Shown: positions 40,153 through 49,944, counted from the stretch's first letter. The stretch: 64,000 bases of DNA from Microbulbifer variabilis (GCF_023716485.1 NZ_CP092418.1:1967001-2031000); one strand, 5' to 3'. Program-made: numbers and translations. Notes: a model not told the origin generated them from the sequence alone.

Positions 40153-41013
40153 ATGTTCGATCAGGTGGTATTCGCCGGTGGAGGAGTGCGCTGTACCTGG
40201 CAGATTGGGTTTTGGCAGTCTGTTGCAGACAGGATTCAACTTAGACCCAGGGTGGTGAGTGCCGTCTCAGCCGGCGCCCTGGTTTCCAGCCTGATATTGA
40301 TGGGCAAGTCCTTGGATGCAGTAGAGTATTTTGCCGAGGCCTTCGAGGAAAATCCCAGTAATGTTCACTGGGGCAATCTCTTTCGTAAAGACCCGCTATT
40401 TCCCCATCACCACATCTACCGTAATGGTATGAACCGACTGTTTGAGGGTGGTTTTGAACGCCTGCGAGAGGCTGCAGAAATGCGAATAGCAGTTAGCCAT
40501 TCGCCGGGCTGGTTAAATGGCTCTTTAGCACTAATTATCGGAGTTGGTATTGATTACTCCGATACCTTTCTCACTCGTTCTCTGCACCCAAACACCGCCA
40601 AGCGCCTTGGTTATCGACAGTCCTTTTACTCGGTACGAGACTGTAACAATGTGGGAGATCTGCAAAAACTGATCCTCTCCTCCTCTTGCACGCCACCTTT
40701 TACGCCCAGACAACAGGACGGGGGTAGAGAGGTTCTGGATGGCGGTATCGTAGATAGCGTGCCGGTAGGTGGGCTTAAGCCGGGGCCAGGCCAGGTACTG
40801 ATTCTGTTAACCCGCAATTACCCCCAGTACCCAAATCATTTCAGTTGCCAAAAGGGTGAGCAACTCTGGACCTATGTGCAGCCGAGCCGGCCCTTGCCGG
40901 TGAGCGTCTGGGATTTTTCCAATCCACAGAGTGTGTGGCAGGCCTTTGATGCGGGTTATGCCGATGGGGAGGCATTCCTGGCGGCATATTCTCCAGAGGG
41001 GAGCGCCAAGTGA
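40153..41013 (+). CDS. patatin-like lipase, array member 1
   Basis: 286 residues. Starts MFDQVVFAGGGVRCTWQIGFW: the GGGxR oxyanion loop of patatin-like phospholipases. Nucleophile in SAVSAGAL (Ser in the A-V-S-A-G form of GxSxG). Catalytic Asp in LDGGIVDSVP. Conserved tail LWTYVQPSRPLPVSVWDF. A central region with GSLALIIGVGIDY is hydrophobic and may touch membrane. First of four tandem paralogues on the same strand. No signal peptide; probably cytosolic or delivered by another route. Predicted to hydrolyse lipid acyl esters. Confidence 0.85.
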   Translation: MFDQVVFAGGGVRCTWQIGFWQSVADRIQLRPRVVSAVSAGALVSSLILMGKSLDAVEYFAEAFEENPSNVHWGNLFRKDPLFPHHHIYRNGMNRLFEGGFERLREAAEMRIAVSHSPGWLNGSLALIIGVGIDYSDTFLTRSLHPNTAKRLGYRQSFYSVRDCNNVGDLQKLILSSSCTPPFTPRQQDGGREVLDGGIVDSVPVGGLKPGPGQVLILLTRNYPQYPNHFSCQKGEQLWTYVQPSRPLPVSVWDFSNPQSVWQAFDAGYADGEAFLAAYSPEGSAK

Positions 41014-41048
41014 AGAATTGGGTTATTGCTAGGTGGAGCAATTAAAGG

Positions 41049-41927
41049 GTGTTTGATCAGGTGGTATTTGCCGGTGGGGGTGGCCGCTGTACCTGGCAAA
41101 TTGGGTTTTGGGAAGTGATTGCCGACCAGATAAAGCTCAAACCGAGAGTGCTCACAGGGGTTTCTGCGGGGGCCATGATTGCAGGTTTGATATTGATTGG
41201 TAGAGCAACTGCTTCGGTGGATTACTTCTCATCGGTATTCAATGCGAATCCTCGCAATGTGTATTGGAGAAACCTTTTGGGCAAGGCGCCAGTGTTTCCC
41301 CATTATGAAATCTATAGGGAAGGTATCCAAGAGCTATTTAGCGACCGCTTTAAAGACTTGAAATCCGCCGCGGAACTCAGGGTTGCTGTTTCCCGGCCAC
41401 CCAATTGGCTGCCAGCATCAGTGGCATTGGCTGTTGGAGGGGCAATTTATTATTCCAACAAATATTTGCACCGCAAAATGCATCCAAAAGTGGCGCGGCG
41501 GTTGGGTTACAAACAGGATTTTTTCTGCGCTCAGGAATGTACTGATATCGGAGAATTTACGCAGCTGATCCTGAGTTCATCGTGCACACCACCATTTACG
41601 CCAAGGTTGAGTTTGGCGGGGAAAAAAGTTTTGGATGGTGGGGTAGTGGACAATGTACCGGTTGAGGGCATTGACCCTGGTGAAGGGCGAGTGCTTATTT
41701 TACTGACCCGTCGCTATCGGGGCTTTCCCGATTGGTTTACCCAGTCTCAAGGCAGGCAATTGTGGACTTATGTGCAGCCATCACAGTCGCCCCCCATTAG
41801 TGTTTGGGACTTCACTAATCCTGAAGGCTTGATCAATGCTTATGAAATAGGGCGCCGCGATGGACGTATATTTATGCAGAACATGTTGGCTGAGCGGGGT
41901 TTTTATACGGGCTCGCAGAAAAAGTAA
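41049..41927 (+). CDS. patatin-like lipase, array member 2
   Basis: 292 residues, GTG start (MFDQVVFAGGGGRCTWQ) 35 bp after member 1. This is the paralogue with the canonical GVSAG nucleophile elbow (TGVSAGAM). Catalytic Asp in LDGGVVDNVP. Shared tail LWTYVQPSQSPPISVWDFTNP. Central hydrophobic segment ASVALAVGGAIYYS. Weak Shine-Dalgarno (GGAG ten bases upstream), so translation may depend on coupling to member 1. Confidence 0.85.
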   Translation: MFDQVVFAGGGGRCTWQIGFWEVIADQIKLKPRVLTGVSAGAMIAGLILIGRATASVDYFSSVFNANPRNVYWRNLLGKAPVFPHYEIYREGIQELFSDRFKDLKSAAELRVAVSRPPNWLPASVALAVGGAIYYSNKYLHRKMHPKVARRLGYKQDFFCAQECTDIGEFTQLILSSSCTPPFTPRLSLAGKKVLDGGVVDNVPVEGIDPGEGRVLILLTRRYRGFPDWFTQSQGRQLWTYVQPSQSPPISVWDFTNPEGLINAYEIGRRDGRIFMQNMLAERGFYTGSQKK

Positions 41928-42054
41928 CCCGGTATTTTAACCGGCATAAACAGTTGCCAAGAGATGATTGCTACAGATTAGATTTCTTCAACGGGGGAAG
42001 TTCGGTAAGTGCCGGCTCAGGAAGAGCGGTACAGTGGTAACAGGGAGCTTTTCA

Positions 42055-42933
42055 ATGTTTGATCAGGTAGTTTTTGCCGGCGGTGGCGGCCGTTGTATCT
42101 GGCAGATTGGTTTTTGGGAATCTGTATCTGGTGAAATCAATCTATCCCCCAGAGTGGTGAGTGCTGTGTCGGCGGGTGGTCTTGTGGCGGGCTTACTGCT
42201 GATCGACAGGGGCCCGGAGGCGGTGGACTATGTTCGCTCAGTTTTTAGTACCAATCGCAAAAATATCTATTGGGGTAATTTATTTAGGCAGGAGGCGGTT
42301 TTTCCTCAATACGCTATCTGCCGCGATGGGATTCGACAGCTGTTTGAAAACGGGCCTCAGGCCCTGCAGAGTGTGGCTGAGCTGCGTCTGGCGGTTAGCC
42401 ACCCGCCCGCCTGGATGTACGGCCCTTTGGCGCTAACTTTTGGTGCAGTTATTTATTATGCCGACAAGGGATTTACCCGCAATCTGCACTCCACGGCAGC
42501 CACTAAACTTGGCTTCCGCCAGAATTTTTACCGCGCTCAAGATTGTAAGAATATGGATGAACTGGAACATCTAATTCTGAGTTCCTCTTGCACCCCCCCA
42601 TTTACTCCAAGGCTCCATCTGAATGGCAGGGAAATTCTGGATGGCGGAATCGTGGACAATGTGCCGGTTGGCGGTTTGGATAGCAAAGAGGGCAGGGTGT
42701 TAATCCTGCTAACCAGTCGCTTCCGTGATTTCCCTGACTGTTTCACCCAGCGTCAAGGTGAACAGCTATGGACCTATGTGCAGCCCTCTAAAACGTTGCC
42801 GATTAAAGTGTGGGATTTCACTAACCCGGAAGCGGTTAACAAGACTTTGGAGATAGGTCGAGCTGATGGTAAGGCCGTATTGAGAAGGCTTAGAGAGGGC
42901 TCAACCCTTAGTGATGACCTAATCGCGCTTTAA
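42055..42933 (+). CDS. patatin-like lipase, array member 3
   Basis: 292 residues from the ATG at 42055 (GGGAG nearby). The open frame back to 41968 is not conserved in the paralogues and is left out. GGGGRCIWQ oxyanion loop, SAVSAGGL nucleophile, LDGGIVDNVPVGG Asp motif, tail LWTYVQPSKTLPIKVWDF. A 127-bp gap separates it from member 2. Confidence 0.85.
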   Translation: MFDQVVFAGGGGRCIWQIGFWESVSGEINLSPRVVSAVSAGGLVAGLLLIDRGPEAVDYVRSVFSTNRKNIYWGNLFRQEAVFPQYAICRDGIRQLFENGPQALQSVAELRLAVSHPPAWMYGPLALTFGAVIYYADKGFTRNLHSTAATKLGFRQNFYRAQDCKNMDELEHLILSSSCTPPFTPRLHLNGREILDGGIVDNVPVGGLDSKEGRVLILLTSRFRDFPDCFTQRQGEQLWTYVQPSKTLPIKVWDFTNPEAVNKTLEIGRADGKAVLRRLREGSTLSDDLIAL

Positions 42934-43062
42934 GTTAATTTTGTTGGTTAATTTTAAAAGTTGGGTGGCTCCGCGTGGGAGTAAAGGGGGCTGCTTTCTT
43001 GGTGGAAATACCGGGGATGGCAGTGCTGAGGCCCCTGGTTGCACTAGCCTGCTGAATCCATT

Positions 43063-43090
43063 AGCTTATGCAATTAGTTGCATATAAGCT
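43063..43090. promoter_or_regulatory. imperfect palindrome upstream of array member 4
   Basis: AGCTTATGCAA / TTGCATATAAGCT around a TTAG centre: 11-bp arms with a two-base insertion in the second. It sits about 80 bp upstream of member 4 in the longest gap of the array (234 bp), so it could be an operator or part of an internal promoter. Confidence 0.35.
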
Positions 43091-43167
43091 TTGTGCGGCG
43101 GTGCCCTAAGTGGAGAGCGGTTTTAGGCTTTATAAGGGCAGTTTGCCCATTGAACAGGAAAGGATGC

Positions 43168-44043
43168 ATGTTTGATCAGGTTGTATTTGCAGGTGGCGGC
43201 GGTCGCTGTACCTGGCAGATTGGCTTTTGGGAGTCTGTTGCCGCAGAAATCGGGCTTTCTCCAAGGCGGGTAACCGCAGTTTCTGCTGGGGGGTTGATGG
43301 CAAGCCTGATCCTGATGGGGCGAATTGAGGAGGGTAGGGAGCACTTCTGGTCGGCTTTTGCCGCCAACCGCAAGAACGCTTATTGGGGCAACGTGCTAAA
43401 GAAAGAGCGGGTGTTTCCCCAGTACGGCATTTACCGCAATGCCATGCTGGAGTTATTTCGCGATGGCCTTGAGCCACTGAGTGCGGCCGCAGATCTGCAG
43501 ATTGGTGTTGTACACCCGCCGCGCCTTTTGCCTGCTGGGTTGGCGTTTGGGGTGGGGGCTCTGGCCTATTACACCGATAAGCACTTATTGCGCAGTCTTC
43601 ATCCAAAAATAGCTCTGGGGCTGGGCTTCAAGCAGAACTTTTACCGCGCACAGGATTGCCAGAGTGTGGAAGAGTTAGTGGAGCTCATTCTTTGCTCATC
43701 CTGTACGCCGCCTTTTACACCGCGTTTGCGTCGTGCAGGAGATCCCGTACTCGATGGTGGGGTCGTGGATAATATCCCCGTGGCTGGGCTGGATAGTGAG
43801 GCGGGGCGGGTGCTGATACTGCTCAGCCGCTGCTACCCCCGTTACCCAAACCGCTTTACCAGGCGCCGCGGAGAGCAGCTTTGGACCTATGTGCAGCCCT
43901 CGCGGCCGCCTTATCTCAGCGTTTGGGACTACACCAACCCTGAGTTGGCACAAAAGACTTACGAGCTCGGCCGTACCGATGGTCGGGAGTTTTTACAAAA
44001 ACATATGCTTGAACAGGAGATGCTCGATGAGCAATACCAATAA
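43168..44043 (+). CDS. patatin-like lipase, array member 4
   Basis: 291 residues from ATG 43168 (GGAAAGG just upstream; the frame is open to 43078 but not conserved there). Oxyanion loop GGGGRCTWQ, nucleophile TAVSAGGL, Asp motif LDGGVVDNIPVAG, tail LWTYVQPSRPPYLSVWDY. The stop overlaps the start of the NTF2-like gene by 17 bp. GC content is higher than in members 1-3. Confidence 0.85.
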   Translation: MFDQVVFAGGGGRCTWQIGFWESVAAEIGLSPRRVTAVSAGGLMASLILMGRIEEGREHFWSAFAANRKNAYWGNVLKKERVFPQYGIYRNAMLELFRDGLEPLSAAADLQIGVVHPPRLLPAGLAFGVGALAYYTDKHLLRSLHPKIALGLGFKQNFYRAQDCQSVEELVELILCSSCTPPFTPRLRRAGDPVLDGGVVDNIPVAGLDSEAGRVLILLSRCYPRYPNRFTRRRGEQLWTYVQPSRPPYLSVWDYTNPELAQKTYELGRTDGREFLQKHMLEQEMLDEQYQ

Positions 44044-44461
44044 CCCAATAGCGGAGTCAATCGCCCTGTGGCACGAGATGGTTGCGGAGCGGGACCTCAG
44101 TCGCCTGCCCACTATCGTTGCGGAGGATGCGGTTTTCCGCTCACCGGCGTTCTTTAAGCCTTACCACAGCTCTGCGGCGGTCTGCCTGATCCTCAATACA
44201 GTGATGCAGGTATTTGAAAGCTTTGAATACGATCGTAGCTTCACCACCGAGTCAGGTCACGACCTGGCTTTGGAGTTTAAGGCCAGCATCGGTGACAAGA
44301 GCCTTAAGGGGCTGGATATCATTCGCTTTGATGAGAATGGCAAGATCGTGGAGTTTGAGGTGATGATACGTCCCCTCAACGCCCTGCAGAAGCTGGCGGA
44401 AGAGATGTCCGGCCGACTGTCCCAGTATGTGACTCAGTACAAGGACTCCCAGCCGGCCTGA
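44027..44461 (+). CDS. NTF2-like (SnoaL-type) protein
   Basis: 144 residues. ATG at 44027 inside the end of patatin member 4, with AGGAG upstream; coupled translation. ESIALWHEMVAERDLSRLPTIVAEDAVFRSPAFFKPYHS and later GLDIIRFDENGKIVEFEVMIRPLNALQKL are typical of the SnoaL/NTF2-like fold. Such members serve as small-molecule isomerases, binders or partner proteins; here lipid or fatty-acid products of the lipases are a possible ligand (inference). A terminator follows. Confidence 0.75.
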   Translation: MSNTNNPIAESIALWHEMVAERDLSRLPTIVAEDAVFRSPAFFKPYHSSAAVCLILNTVMQVFESFEYDRSFTTESGHDLALEFKASIGDKSLKGLDIIRFDENGKIVEFEVMIRPLNALQKLAEEMSGRLSQYVTQYKDSQPA

Positions 44462-44470
44462 TTCCCAATT

Positions 44471-44504
44471 TCCACCCATCCAGTTGGTGATGGGTGGAGT
44501 TTTA
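44471..44504 (+). terminator. rho-independent terminator of the patatin array
   Basis: 10-bp perfect stem (TCCACCCATC / GATGGGTGGA), 8-nt loop, then GTTTTA, 10 bp past the stop of the NTF2-like gene. Confidence 0.85.
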
Positions 44505-44529
44505 GGCTCCATGAAAGTGAGGTTTACGC

Positions 44530-45531
44530 TTATTCCTCGGTTTCGAGGGAATCGAAATACTCAAAAACGTCGATGCCATCCATATAAGCACCATCGAAGC
44601 CCGCATCTACGATCCTGAAGATATAGGAGCTGTTGTTGCCATAGATAATGTCCTGCCAGCCGGCTTTCCAGTACTCCACGTAATAGTTGCCCGATTCATT
44701 GGGGACTTCGTCCAGTAGCCAGGCCGGTGGATCGGCGGGCCAGGAGCTTTGCCAGTAGTAGCGGTTACTCTGGGCCATGCCAATATTGACATAGGCCATC
44801 AGCAGGCGATTCCTGCCATTGTTCTTCTTCTTTAATTGCTTGATCTGCTCTTCTGTATAGGTCTGGTTATCCCTAAAGAATAAGTCGATGATCAGCAGGT
44901 CGTAGTCGGTTTCGGATAACTTGTCCACGAATTCCTGGGGTGTGGAGAAGCTCGTAGTATTGGTGATATTAAGGAAATTTTTGACATCTTCCAGTTTATC
45001 AATGTCGTCATTGTTCACATTGAAAGGTTTTTCTGGGTAGGAAGGAATATTGTCCAGAAGCGTATCGTCGGCAGCGAAGGAGACGTAGCCGGCGTTTTCG
45101 TTCTTCTCGTAAGACTCGTCAATATTGCGTTCGCTATTGGCAAAATCGGTCACCAGGATTTCACGGCCTTTCTCTTTGGCCAGGTTGAGATAGTCCTGCA
45201 GGCGCTTACTTTCAGTTTCACTGGTGGGTTGGTCTACATTACCGTTCTGCCCAAAGAAGACCGCCTCCTGGGCGATACCATCGGTAGAGTTCACATAGGC
45301 GTCATCTACCGGGCCATTGGTCCTGGTATTGGTGGTGATCAGCTCAATACCGTTTTGCGGAACGATAATAAAGTCTCGCTCAAGGTCCTTTGCATACTTG
45401 CTGATATCCTCCACAAACAGGCGCATTTCTTGATCGTAATCGATATTTACGGGAATAATGATGTCAGGTAAATCATCACTACAGCCAAGAAAGAGTAGTG
45501 GGCTGAAAAATAGCGCTAGCTTCCTATGCAA
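44530..45531 (-). CDS. GH114/TM1410-like glycosidase lipoprotein
   Basis: 333 residues. Signal peptide with a Cys at position 17 (LLFLGCSDD), probably lipid-modified. Core features of the endo-alpha-1,4-polygalactosaminidase/TM1410 TIM-barrel family: YDQEMRLFVEDISKYAK, DFIIVPQNG, LLIIDLFF, RLLMAYVNIG, YYWQSSWPADPPAWLL, and the terminal DAGFDGAYMDGIDVFEYF with the barrel-end Asp residues. Family members cleave galactosaminogalactan-type polymers or remain uncharacterised. An outer-membrane location is likely. Convergent with the patatin/NTF2 unit. Confidence 0.75.
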   Translation of the reverse strand: MHRKLALFFSPLLFLGCSDDLPDIIIPVNIDYDQEMRLFVEDISKYAKDLERDFIIVPQNGIELITTNTRTNGPVDDAYVNSTDGIAQEAVFFGQNGNVDQPTSETESKRLQDYLNLAKEKGREILVTDFANSERNIDESYEKNENAGYVSFAADDTLLDNIPSYPEKPFNVNNDDIDKLEDVKNFLNITNTTSFSTPQEFVDKLSETDYDLLIIDLFFRDNQTYTEEQIKQLKKKNNGRNRLLMAYVNIGMAQSNRYYWQSSWPADPPAWLLDEVPNESGNYYVEYWKAGWQDIIYGNNSSYIFRIVDAGFDGAYMDGIDVFEYFDSLETEE

Positions 45532-45708
45532 GGTCGTTCTCCAACTAGATGTAATAGTTAAGCTTAGATGTTTTGTCTGTTAGTAATCTATTGGCAGAAA
45601 AGTACAGATATTGTTCCCCATTGGCAAACGCCAACTTAAATTGCTGCAATCTAGTGGGGGATTGCTGAATGCTGACTTAATAGGGCTGAAAAGCTTGATT
45701 TGGGGCTC

Positions 45709-48285
45709 TTAGGAGCCCCTGGGGTTATCCATTCTCTTTTTAGTCTTGTTGGTGGCGACCGCGGTACGGGGGTCATCTGGCCAGTAGTGCTTCTGATATT
45801 TGATACGCAACTCCTTTTTGACCTCTTCGTAGGTGTTTGCCCAAAAATTAGCCAGATCGCGAGTGATCTGTACCGGGCGACGAGCAGGGGAGAGCAGGTG
45901 AATCATTAGCGGGTATCCCCCACGCAAAACTGCGGGGGTTTGTGCCAGGCCGAAGAGTTCCTGTAAGCGCACTGCCAGGATTGGTGGGGATGCTTCGTAA
46001 TCGATAGCAATGCGTGAGCCGCTGGGTACGGTGTAGTGGCTGGGAGCCAGCTCATCAACTTGCTGAATATGGGCCCAGTCGAGTTGTGCGCGCAGAATAT
46101 TGAGCAGGTCCAGCTGCTTGAGCTGCTCAAATTTATGGAAGCCATGTAGATGCGGTAATAGCCAGCGCTCAAGGTCCTGCAACAGCGTATCATCACTCAA
46201 GTTGGGTAGCGGAGTGTCTCCCAGTAGAGATTGACCACTTTCCTCTGTTCGCAAAAATTCCACTCGTGCGCGAAATTGCAGGGCTTCTTTACTCCAGGGC
46301 AGTAGCGAGAGTCCTTTCTGGCGAATGGCATCGAGTAGTGCCCGGCTCAATAACTCTGATGGAACATCTTTGGCGACTTGCTGCTGCAGCACTAGTTTGC
46401 CCAGTATGACCTGCTCCAGGGCTTCGGCACGCCCGGCGGTATCATCCCAGCGAATAGTGGTATTTAGCTCGATTTGGTCGGCAAAACAGCGCTGTAAGGC
46501 GTTTTTTGAAATTGGAGCGGCCAGCTGGATTCTCGCATCGCGCCCCAGTCCATCCAGTTCGGCAACCACAAGGAAGTCGCCGAGAGCCAGGGCGTCTTCG
46601 TGCGAGAAATATGCGCCTCGGCCGCTGCAAAGCAGGTAGCGGCGTGCACTATCTTGGCGGCTTTTGGCAATTCTATCCGGATAGGCGAGCCCCAATAGCA
46701 CCCCGATTCTATCGGCCTGGTCAATGCTATCGCTGTTACGAGGTTCTTGCGGCTTGAAATCCTTTAATTGCCCCTGCCAAGTGTTGGCCTGCTGGCGAAT
46801 ACGTTGCACCGCACCGCGGTCGATATTTTGCCCCTTAGAATGGGCCTGTAGTGCTTCGATACGTTTGCTGATGTCTCTATCCCAGCGTGCTTCTCCCCGG
46901 AAGATATCCCTCTCTGACAGTAGCGCCGCGAGTAGGCAGGCCTGTTGTGATAGATGCCAGTCGAGGCTGCGAAGCATCATATGGGCGAGGCGTGGATGGC
47001 AACCCAGGGTGAGCATGGCGCTGCCGTGTGGAGTGATGCGCAAGTCTTGGTCTAGTGCGCCCAGTTGCTTTAATAGTGCCTGGGCTTGGGCTAGAGGACC
47101 TGTGGGGGGAAGGTCCAGCCAGCTCAGCTCGGTGGGATCACTGACTCCCCACTGGGCTAATTCCAGCGCCAGGGGGGCCAAATCGCTGCGTATTATTTCG
47201 GGGGTGTTTTTACTGCTGAGGCTGCGTTGGCGGCCCTCGCTCCACAGTCGCAGGCAGAACCCTTCGCTGAGGCGCCCGGCGCGGCCGCTGCGCTGGGTGG
47301 CAGAGGCTTGTGAGATTCGGCAGGTCTCCAGCCGATTCATACCGCTGTTAGGATCGAAGCGAGACTCTCGCATTAAGCCGGAATCCACAACTATGCGGAT
47401 TCCCTCAATCGTCAGGCTGGTTTCTGCCACATTGGTTGCTAGCACCACTTTGCGTTGATCGGGAGCGGCCGGAGCGATGGCCTGATCCTGCTGTTCGCGG
47501 GTCAAGTCTCCATAGAGTGGGGCGAGAATAATACTATCTGGTTTGAGATCATCCGCAGAGGCGAGTTGTTCGCGCAGTAACTCCTCTACCTTGCGAATCT
47601 CTGAAACTCCCGGAAGAAATGCGAGTACACTGCCTGACTCTTTGCGAAGTGCTTCGAAAATCTTGCGACTCATGAGCGCGGGCATAGAGCGGTGATCTTC
47701 CGGCTCCTCCCGCTGACCAAGGTAATCGATATGTACGGGGAAGCTGCGCCCCTCACTACTGACCACTGGCGCACCGCCGAGCACCCTGGCTACCGCCTCG
47801 GTTTCCAGGGTTGCAGACATTACTAATAGTTTCAGGTCTTCGCGCAGATATTCCTGGGATTGCAGGCACAGTGCCAGGGATAGGTCGGCTTGCAGACTGC
47901 GCTCGTGAAACTCATCAAAAATAACCAGCGAGGTTTCTGACAGTTCCGGGTCAGACTGCAGCAGCCGGGTAAGAATACCTTCGGTAACAACCAGGATACG
48001 GGTTTTCGCACTTCGCCGCCGTTCCCCGCGTACCTGGTAACCCACAGTCTCGCCTAGCTTCTCTCCGAGCTGGGCAGCCATACGTGCCGCAGCCGTGCGC
48101 GCAGCCAGGCGACGAGGCTCCAACATAATGATATTGCGTTGCCCCAACCAATCGGTTTCGAGCAGGGCCAAGGGAACAACGGTAGTCTTGCCTGCGCCAG
48201 GAGGAGCTTGCAGTACCACATTGTTGTGTATTTCCAGTGCTTTGAATAACTCTGGTAGGGCGGAATAAATTGGTAACTCTGGCAT
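45709..48285 (-). CDS. hrpB: ATP-dependent helicase HrpB
   Basis: 858 residues. Walker A QAPPGAGKTT, DEFH box in FDEFHERSLQ, SAT-type motif VMSATLE, and motif VI QRSGRAGRLSEG of DExH helicases. The C-terminal HrpB-specific domain (PSGSRIAIDYE...PILAVRLQELFG...LLSPARRPVQITRDLANFW) is intact. Start MPELPIYSALPEL. The cellular role in bacteria is still debated. A 7-bp GC-rich hairpin overlaps the stop codon (45702-45719) and may terminate it. Confidence 0.95.
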   Translation of the reverse strand: MPELPIYSALPELFKALEIHNNVVLQAPPGAGKTTVVPLALLETDWLGQRNIIMLEPRRLAARTAAARMAAQLGEKLGETVGYQVRGERRRSAKTRILVVTEGILTRLLQSDPELSETSLVIFDEFHERSLQADLSLALCLQSQEYLREDLKLLVMSATLETEAVARVLGGAPVVSSEGRSFPVHIDYLGQREEPEDHRSMPALMSRKIFEALRKESGSVLAFLPGVSEIRKVEELLREQLASADDLKPDSIILAPLYGDLTREQQDQAIAPAAPDQRKVVLATNVAETSLTIEGIRIVVDSGLMRESRFDPNSGMNRLETCRISQASATQRSGRAGRLSEGFCLRLWSEGRQRSLSSKNTPEIIRSDLAPLALELAQWGVSDPTELSWLDLPPTGPLAQAQALLKQLGALDQDLRITPHGSAMLTLGCHPRLAHMMLRSLDWHLSQQACLLAALLSERDIFRGEARWDRDISKRIEALQAHSKGQNIDRGAVQRIRQQANTWQGQLKDFKPQEPRNSDSIDQADRIGVLLGLAYPDRIAKSRQDSARRYLLCSGRGAYFSHEDALALGDFLVVAELDGLGRDARIQLAAPISKNALQRCFADQIELNTTIRWDDTAGRAEALEQVILGKLVLQQQVAKDVPSELLSRALLDAIRQKGLSLLPWSKEALQFRARVEFLRTEESGQSLLGDTPLPNLSDDTLLQDLERWLLPHLHGFHKFEQLKQLDLLNILRAQLDWAHIQQVDELAPSHYTVPSGSRIAIDYEASPPILAVRLQELFGLAQTPAVLRGGYPLMIHLLSPARRPVQITRDLANFWANTYEEVKKELRIKYQKHYWPDDPRTAVATNKTKKRMDNPRGS

Positions 48286-48390
48286 AGCAGAGAATTATAG
48301 AGGATTAAGGGGTGTGAGTGTATGGGGCTATTGTACTCCTACAAAGTAGTAATTATTTGGCACTGAGTACTATTTGTAACTGATGACTAC

Positions 48391-49944
48391 TTATAATGCC
48401 CCATCTTTGCTAAGAAACTGAGTGGTATTTCTGAAAAGTAAACTAGCCAGTAACCCAGTGAGAGATAAGCAGAGAAAAGCGATCATTAACGAATGAAATC
48501 CAGAGTGAAATGATGCTTGTCCCCACTCCAAAACTTGAGAATGTAGCGAAGAATCTGGGAAAACTCTTGTTATTTTTTTAAGAGGTTGAGCTCCAGTTAT
48601 AAAGGGGAGAACATCCAGCATATTAACTTGGTGCTCATTGGAGAGAGTTTCTTTTGAGAGCTTTGTGAAAGTTCGGACACTGACAGTGCTTACTATTATT
48701 CCTGTGAATGATATTCCTGCAGCATACCAGAGGTAGGTGTTAGAGATGAACAGCCCATAAGCTGCTCCCTTTTCATTTTTTGGGGCACTTTGAACTGCTG
48801 CAAGATTGGTTGAGGAGTACATTATTCCAGCAGTAATGCCCATAAAAACCATGCCGAATATGAGGTAATGCCAGGACAGTTTATCTGGCATCAGTATTAG
48901 TGATAGAGCAGCTGTTAGGCAGGTAAATTGGGCAAAGACGATGGAGGGGATGGGGTTGAATTTATTATTGAATATTCCAGCCGCAATTGAGGAAAAACAT
49001 AAGAATATTGTCATTGTGAGAATGATGAGGCCAACCTTGGCAGCTTCATAGCCAAGTATATTCTCTAGGTATAAAGGTAAAATAAATAGGAAAGAGCCAA
49101 ATATCATTTGAAAGCATGCGCGAGTTATAAGTAATCCTTGGAAAAGTTTGTTTTGGAGTAGGTTCAGGTTTATCAATGGTTGGGATAGGGTTCTCTGCCA
49201 AAGGAAAACAAAAATTAAGATAACTAAAGAGGATGCAAGAGGTAGAATAAACTGAAAGCTGGCTATTCCTTTGTGAGGTTCAAGGTTAAGTGAAAGTAAT
49301 ATTAGGAGGTAGGCCGCTAGAATAAGAAATCCTGATTTGTAATGAATATATATTTTTTTGTTTTGAGAATCTCTTTTTGCGAAAATTTGCAAGATGGTGA
49401 GACATAGCAAGCATACAGGAATATTGATTAAAAAGGCCCATCTCCAACCCAGGTGGGTGACAATAAAGCCGCCTAGAATCGGGCCTATTGACTGAGCTGT
49501 AGCGGTAAAGATCACCAGTAGGCCAACGGCTAGGCCTTGTTCAGACTTTTGAAAGTGGCTTTCCGCTAGAACAAAAATCATGCCGAAAGAGGCTGCCATG
49601 CCAGATCCTTGTATAAACCTGCCGGCGATTATGGTCTCAAGGTTGGGGGCTGCACTAGCAATTACTGATCCTAGAAGAAAAATGGTTATGCCCAGCATGA
49701 GGGTGTTTTTATGACCAAATCGATCTCCAAACTTACCCGTAGTAATGATTAGCCCGCCCATGGCAATAAGATAAATATTGTTAACCCACTGCAGCTGATA
49801 TATTTTTGCGGAAAAATTTTCTCCTATAGTAGGGATCGCAAGGTTGATCACGGTGACATCAATATTGATGATCATTAGGCCAAGTCCAAGGCCGCCTAGT
49901 ACCCACCATCGATGTTGATAAGGAAGTTCCGTTTGCTTACTCAT
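48391..49944 (-). CDS. MFS drug:H+ antiporter, DHA2 (EmrB/QacA) family
   Basis: 517 residues, 14 predicted transmembrane segments. NIDVTVINLAIPTIG (motif D1 region), GKFGDRFGHKNTLMLG (motif A) and the TMS5 antiporter motif C (SIGPILGGFIVTHLGW) are clear. Start at ATG 49944 (MSKQTEL); a TTG three codons upstream is unlikely. The substrate is unknown. No accessory membrane-fusion (EmrA-type) gene is adjacent; a cupin gene is divergent. Third-position base use is AT-rich compared with hrpB, which may point to transfer. Confidence 0.85.
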   Translation of the reverse strand: MSKQTELPYQHRWWVLGGLGLGLMIINIDVTVINLAIPTIGENFSAKIYQLQWVNNIYLIAMGGLIITTGKFGDRFGHKNTLMLGITIFLLGSVIASAAPNLETIIAGRFIQGSGMAASFGMIFVLAESHFQKSEQGLAVGLLVIFTATAQSIGPILGGFIVTHLGWRWAFLINIPVCLLCLTILQIFAKRDSQNKKIYIHYKSGFLILAAYLLILLSLNLEPHKGIASFQFILPLASSLVILIFVFLWQRTLSQPLINLNLLQNKLFQGLLITRACFQMIFGSFLFILPLYLENILGYEAAKVGLIILTMTIFLCFSSIAAGIFNNKFNPIPSIVFAQFTCLTAALSLILMPDKLSWHYLIFGMVFMGITAGIMYSSTNLAAVQSAPKNEKGAAYGLFISNTYLWYAAGISFTGIIVSTVSVRTFTKLSKETLSNEHQVNMLDVLPFITGAQPLKKITRVFPDSSLHSQVLEWGQASFHSGFHSLMIAFLCLSLTGLLASLLFRNTTQFLSKDGAL

